In this document: piece by piece, positions 6,212 to 9,604 of the stretch | How the letters are laid out: the number at the start of each line of letters is the position of its first letter | Numbering within the stretch: position 1 is the first letter of the stretch | Assembly: GCA_027005175.1 (NCBI GenBank) | Contig: JALTMC010000875.1 | Span: 1 to 9,604 of the forward strand | Length of the DNA stretch: 9,604 nucleotides | Direction: 5' to 3' | From: Myxococcales bacterium | GTDB lineage: Bacteria; Myxococcota_C; UBA6777 | Translations under genes and position numbers: made by a program | The notes under the pieces: generated by a model | Seen by the model: the letters and a program-made list of their open reading frames with translations, nothing else | Database searches by the model: none | What the model was told of the DNA's origin: nothing

Positions 6212-8740
6212 ATGAACAACAATACAACAAACCAAACACATACCCAAGAGACAGGAATGACACAACCTGAAACCAGAGCGGCGATGCGTCGCATCATCAC
6301 GTACAATCTGATGTTTTATTCAGGAATGGCTGGCCTTATTTATGAGATATCCTGGTCCCGCCAAATCGGATTATTATTCGGACACACAGCCCAAGCTGCG
6401 GCTGTTGTTCTAGGCTGCTATTTTGCTGGGGTGGCACTGGGTTATATCGGCGCGACCCGGGTATTGCACCGTATCCAACGCCCTTTGCGAGGCTATGCCA
6501 TCGCGGAATGGACTGTGGCACTGTGGGCTCTTGTCACTCCTTGGCTGCTTGCGTGGTTCTCACAACCAAGTTGGGCCTCCTTACTCAACGCCAGTCACCC
6601 TGCCCTACAAACACTCTTACGCGTTGTGCTGTCGTTTGTGTTGTTGCTCCCAGCAACAATCGCTCTGGGTGCTACGCTTCCCTTTGTTGCGGAGTATCTA
6701 TCCCCCGCCAAACATCGAACCACACGCTGGGTGACCCGCGCTTATGCCTGGAATACCACGGGTGCTGTCGTAGGCGTCATCGCTGCCACTGGCTTTCTGT
6801 TGTTGTTTGTAGGCGTTCGAAAAAGTAGCTATATCGCAGCGTGCCTGTCTTTGCTTTGTGGAGCCGCTGCCTGGTTTTTAGGGAAAGAGCCACACCTCGT
6901 CTCAACAAACAAGGAAGCTGCACCTTCGCAAGAAAGCTCAAACAAGGAAGCTGCACCTTCGCAAGAAAGCCCAAACAAGGAAGCTGCACCTTCGCAAGAA
7001 AGCCCAAAGGAGCCGAAGCCCGCCGAGAACTTGAGCAGACCTCAAGTCTCAGGTCTTTTCTGGCTAGGTCTCGCTGCACTATCAGGATTTGGAGTGCTGG
7101 CTTTGGAGGTACTCTACGCCAGACTCTTTGCTTTGATCTTTCACAACAGTACCTATACATTCGGCCTCGTTCTCACAGCCTGTCTTGTTGGTCTCGCCTT
7201 GAGCGCAGCTATCGCAAGTTGGTTGGCAGAGTTGTGGGAGCCTCAAAACCTAGCAGCCTACCTCTGTATATTTGGGGCCCTTGCGATCGGCACCTCTGTC
7301 ATCCTCTTTGATCGAATCACTCATTTTCGCTATTTCTACAAAGGTGAAACATTCGTAAGCTACCTACTCTCCGCGTTTGGGCTGGTCTCTATGGTGGTGA
7401 TGCCTGTCATGTTGACACTAGGTATGCTCTTGCCACTGGCTTGGAAAGCCGCCCGGCACAGCCAGGGGGCAGGACAAGTGGTAGGGAAACTCACCGCCGT
7501 CAATACAATCGCTGCCACAATAGGCTCTCTCTTCGCCAGCTTTCTGTTGTTGCCCTGGTTAGATCTGTGGGGTTCGTTTGCCTTTATCGCAACATGTTAC
7601 CTACTCCTGGGTGCTTGGCTTGCCTGGAAAACAATGAACCCAGTCGTCGGAGTCATGCTCCTCCCAGCTTTTCTAGCTGTGGGGATCGGATTGATCTTGC
7701 CCCAAGAAAAGTACGGCCTTGAAAAAGACGAGGTGATTCTGAAGCGATGGAATTCCCCCTACGGCTGGATCGACGTGACAAGACATAAAAAAAGTGGCAA
7801 TCTCAGGCTTCGTCAGGACATCCACTATGGGATGGGATCGAGTCACAGCAAGATCATGGAACTTCGTCAGGGACATATGCCTTTGCTGCTGCACCCCAAT
7901 CCACAAGACGTCTTATTCATCGGTCTAGCAACGGGTGTCACCGCATCTTCTGCCCTATACCACAAAGAAGTCAAACGAACGTCTGTCGTTGAATTAATTC
8001 CGGAGGTACTTCCGGCAGCCCAGCTATTTCGCAGCCAAAACAAGGGAATCGTGGGGCATCCCAACGTAAAGATTCACATCAATGATGGACGTCACTTTCT
8101 CGCAGCAACATCACGACGTTTTGATGTCATCGTGTCGGATCTGTTTGTACCCTGGCAAAGCCAAACAGGCTACCTTTATACAGCAGAACACTACCGTATG
8201 GCTCGAAAGCGATTAAAGAAAGCGGGACTCTTTTGCCAGTGGATGGCATTGTGGCAGGTTAGCGCAAGAGAGCTAGAGATGATCGCTGACACCTTCGCCT
8301 CCGTCTTCCCGCACACAACCCTCTGGTTTAGCTACCTTTACCCTGACCATGCCATTCTAGGTCTCGTGGGAAGCAACAAGCCCATCTCGCTGTCCATGCT
8401 TGCTATCAATCGACGGCTCGCCGGTATCGCTCGACAATCCAACCCCATCGACGAAGTTCTCACTTCCGCAACCCGACTGATGCACTTCTATGTTGGAGAC
8501 TGGTCTCGTCACCCCAAGCATTCTCTCAACCTTGATGAACATCCACGTGTTGAGTTCCTTGCTCCGATCTCCCACTGGCAGGGAGAACGCATCAAGGACC
8601 TTACACTCAAACGATATATCAAAAAGACACTCTTTCACCTACCACGCAAAAAAGTCGAACTTCATACCCCATCGGGCCTCAAGCCCCCAACAACAAAAGC
8701 TTCCAGAAAATGGCTTTTCCAACGGTTTCGCTTCGAATAA
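6212..8740 (+). CDS. Polytopic membrane protein fused to a spermidine-synthase-like (SAM-binding-fold) domain
   Basis: 842 residues from ATG 6212; an adjacent GTG at 6209 would add one. Neither has a strong Shine-Dalgarno. Residues about 30-230 and 278-500 hold two blocks of roughly six or seven hydrophobic helices each, separated by a hydrophilic loop, giving an MFS-like layout. Residues about 510-790 form a soluble domain with HYGMGSSHSK, HMPLLLHPNPQDVLFIG, the SAM/dcSAM-binding-like GLATG (571-575), acidic Glu594 (VVELIPEV), NDGRHFL (Asp625) and SDLFVPW (Asp643). These are hallmarks of proteins annotated as fused MFS/spermidine synthase. The usual second Asp of the spermidine synthase active-site motif is Val here, so aminopropyl transfer is not assured. 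The substrate is unknown; methyl or aminopropyl transfer coupled to membrane transport is only inference. The central loop carries three 11-residue repeats. It is transcribed divergently from the GST gene and lies upstream of the ceramidase in the same direction. Confidence 0.88.
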   Translation: MNNNTTNQTHTQETGMTQPETRAAMRRIITYNLMFYSGMAGLIYEISWSRQIGLLFGHTAQAAAVVLGCYFAGVALGYIGATRVLHRIQRPLRGYAIAEWTVALWALVTPWLLAWFSQPSWASLLNASHPALQTLLRVVLSFVLLLPATIALGATLPFVAEYLSPAKHRTTRWVTRAYAWNTTGAVVGVIAATGFLLLFVGVRKSSYIAACLSLLCGAAAWFLGKEPHLVSTNKEAAPSQESSNKEAAPSQESPNKEAAPSQESPKEPKPAENLSRPQVSGLFWLGLAALSGFGVLALEVLYARLFALIFHNSTYTFGLVLTACLVGLALSAAIASWLAELWEPQNLAAYLCIFGALAIGTSVILFDRITHFRYFYKGETFVSYLLSAFGLVSMVVMPVMLTLGMLLPLAWKAARHSQGAGQVVGKLTAVNTIAATIGSLFASFLLLPWLDLWGSFAFIATCYLLLGAWLAWKTMNPVVGVMLLPAFLAVGIGLILPQEKYGLEKDEVILKRWNSPYGWIDVTRHKKSGNLRLRQDIHYGMGSSHSKIMELRQGHMPLLLHPNPQDVLFIGLATGVTASSALYHKEVKRTSVVELIPEVLPAAQLFRSQNKGIVGHPNVKIHINDGRHFLAATSRRFDVIVSDLFVPWQSQTGYLYTAEHYRMARKRLKKAGLFCQWMALWQVSARELEMIADTFASVFPHTTLWFSYLYPDHAILGLVGSNKPISLSMLAINRRLAGIARQSNPIDEVLTSATRLMHFYVGDWSRHPKHSLNLDEHPRVEFLAPISHWQGERIKDLTLKRYIKKTLFHLPRKKVELHTPSGLKPPTTKASRKWLFQRFRFE
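6908..7006 (+). repeat. 33-bp tandem repeat, three copies, encoding NKEAAPSQESx
   Basis: Copies at 6908-6940, 6941-6973 and 6974-7006 are identical except at one base (the last residue is Ser, then Pro, Pro). They encode residues 233-265, the hydrophilic loop between the two membrane blocks. Near-identity indicates a recent expansion. Confidence 0.95.
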
Positions 8741-8755
8741 GATAGACTCCTGGAA

Positions 8756-8836
8756 CCGGATCGCCGACCGCTCGAATGCAAAACGCAGAACACCTGCTCC
8801 GGATCACCGACCGCTTGAATGCAAAACGCAGAACAC
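8756..8836 (+). repeat. 43-bp-period direct repeat upstream of the ceramidase gene
   Basis: 38-base copies at 8756-8793 and 8799-8836 differ at two positions (G/A and C/T), separated by five bases. A trailing ACGCAGA at 8840-8846 may be a third, decayed copy start. The repeat fills most of the 117-base gap between two same-strand genes. No terminator or clear promoter was recognised there. Confidence 0.9.
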
Positions 8837-8857
8837 AAGACGCAGAGAAAAGAAAGA

Positions 8858-9604
8858 ATGAGTGATTACAAAGTGGGCTTTGCACGCCAGGAGATCACGG
8901 CGTGGGAGCCGGATATGCAAATATGGGGATGGTTTATGCCAGACAACCGTGTAACAGGTGTAGAGACGCCGTTGTACGTCAGAGCCATGGTTGTGAGGCA
9001 GGCAAAGCAAGCGATCGCTTATGTGTGCTTGGATCTGGGTTATGTCAGCGTGATGTTGCGACAGATCGTCCTCGACATCCTAACCAAAGACTATCCAGAG
9101 TTGGGGTTAGGACCCCACAACATTATGCTCACTGCGACTCATACACACGCAGGACCATGTGGTTTCTCCGATGTTGTGGCACAGACCAGTGCCTCCTATG
9201 GCTTCTCGCCAGTGGTCATGACAAAAGTAGCAGAAGGTACAGTGCTCGCCATTCGACAGGCCAGCCAACGATGTGTACCAGCGACAATGCGTATCGCCTC
9301 TGTTGAGATTCCCCTGGGTGAGAAGATCGCGTTCAATCGCTCGATCCAATCCTTTCTTCGCAATCGCGACATTCTCAAGGTGCCGCACTCTGTACCAGAA
9401 CAAGCCACAAGGCGACGCAGCACAACAATGCGTATCGATGATGCAAATGGCCGAATCATCGGTATGGTAAACTGGTTTGGAGTACATGCCACTTGTGTTC
9501 ATGCAGAGAACACCAAACTCCATGGAGACAACAAAGGTCTTGCAGCCCAGCTCATGGAGCAAGAGATTCGAGAGATCACGAACAACCCCGACTTCATCGC
9601 GATC
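8858..9604 (+). CDS. Neutral/alkaline non-lysosomal ceramidase family protein, N-terminal part (3' partial)
   Basis: Open from ATG 8858 to the window end (249 codons, no stop). Neutral ceramidases hydrolyse the amide bond of ceramide to a sphingoid base and fatty acid, using one zinc ion. The start fits the family: YKVGFARQEITAWEP corresponds to the conserved N-terminal strand and DIT-like motif. LTATHTHAGPCGFSD (His95, His97) matches the zinc-binding THTHSGPGG motif. FNRSIQSFL and NRDI match the conserved NRS segment. NWFGVHATCV (His210) with GDNKGLAA matches the second zinc-His motif and following DNKG. The other zinc ligands (Glu and Tyr in Pseudomonas enzyme) would lie beyond the window. 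No signal peptide is visible, unlike the secreted Pseudomonas enzyme, so this copy may be cytosolic or act on another amide. The Shine-Dalgarno is only a purine-rich AGAGAAAAGAAAG. A fused or broken 3' end cannot be judged. Confidence 0.9.
   Translation, partial: MSDYKVGFARQEITAWEPDMQIWGWFMPDNRVTGVETPLYVRAMVVRQAKQAIAYVCLDLGYVSVMLRQIVLDILTKDYPELGLGPHNIMLTATHTHAGPCGFSDVVAQTSASYGFSPVVMTKVAEGTVLAIRQASQRCVPATMRIASVEIPLGEKIAFNRSIQSFLRNRDILKVPHSVPEQATRRRSTTMRIDDANGRIIGMVNWFGVHATCVHAENTKLHGDNKGLAAQLMEQEIREITNNPDFIAI

Overview
The window looks like chromosomal DNA of a Gram-negative, probably denitrifying (nitrite-reducing) bacterium of moderate GC. A DUF4388-like protein, a fused membrane/spermidine-synthase-like protein, a bacterial neutral ceramidase and NirK/NirV/SCO are together most reminiscent of Myxococcota or neighbouring former Deltaproteobacteria. 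That placement is inference from gene content only. No RNA gene, integrase, transposase or CRISPR array was seen.

Left part (1-3317, + strand) is a copper/nitrite module. It holds the 3' part of a copper nitrite reductase (nirK) with a fused C-terminal cytochrome c domain. A strong intrinsic terminator follows, then a NirV-like SUMF1-domain protein and a SCO1/SenC-family copper chaperone with histidine-rich tails at both ends. NirK reduces nitrite to NO using type 1 and type 2 copper, nirV is a known partner gene of nirK, and a SCO protein is a plausible copper deliverer. The nirV-like gene runs into an 11-C homopolymer that breaks its natural end. A 36-bp direct repeat lies between it and the SCO gene.

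Middle part (3318-6072) holds two genes on the - strand. One encodes a roughly 574-residue protein with a small N-terminal winged-helix-like/DUF4388-like domain and a very long Pro/Arg/Gln/Gly-rich tail built from internal repeats. The other is a YfcG-like glutathione transferase with a clear Shine-Dalgarno site. The intergenic stretch 3318-3487 is rich in short direct repeats.

Right part (6073-9604, + strand) starts with a divergent intergenic region carrying a good sigma-70-type promoter. It then has an 842-residue polytopic membrane protein fused to a spermidine-synthase-like methyltransferase-fold domain, a 43-bp tandem repeat, and the first 249 codons of a neutral/alkaline ceramidase with no signal peptide that runs off the window.

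A recurring theme is short tandem duplication: repeats occur in or next to nearly every gene (poly-C, 36 bp, KH codons, 22 bp, 30 bp, 87 bp, 33 bp, 43 bp). No wholly new system is evident. The points most worth a second look are the nirV poly-C frameshift, the doubly His-tailed SCO protein, and the repeat-built tail of the DUF4388-like protein.
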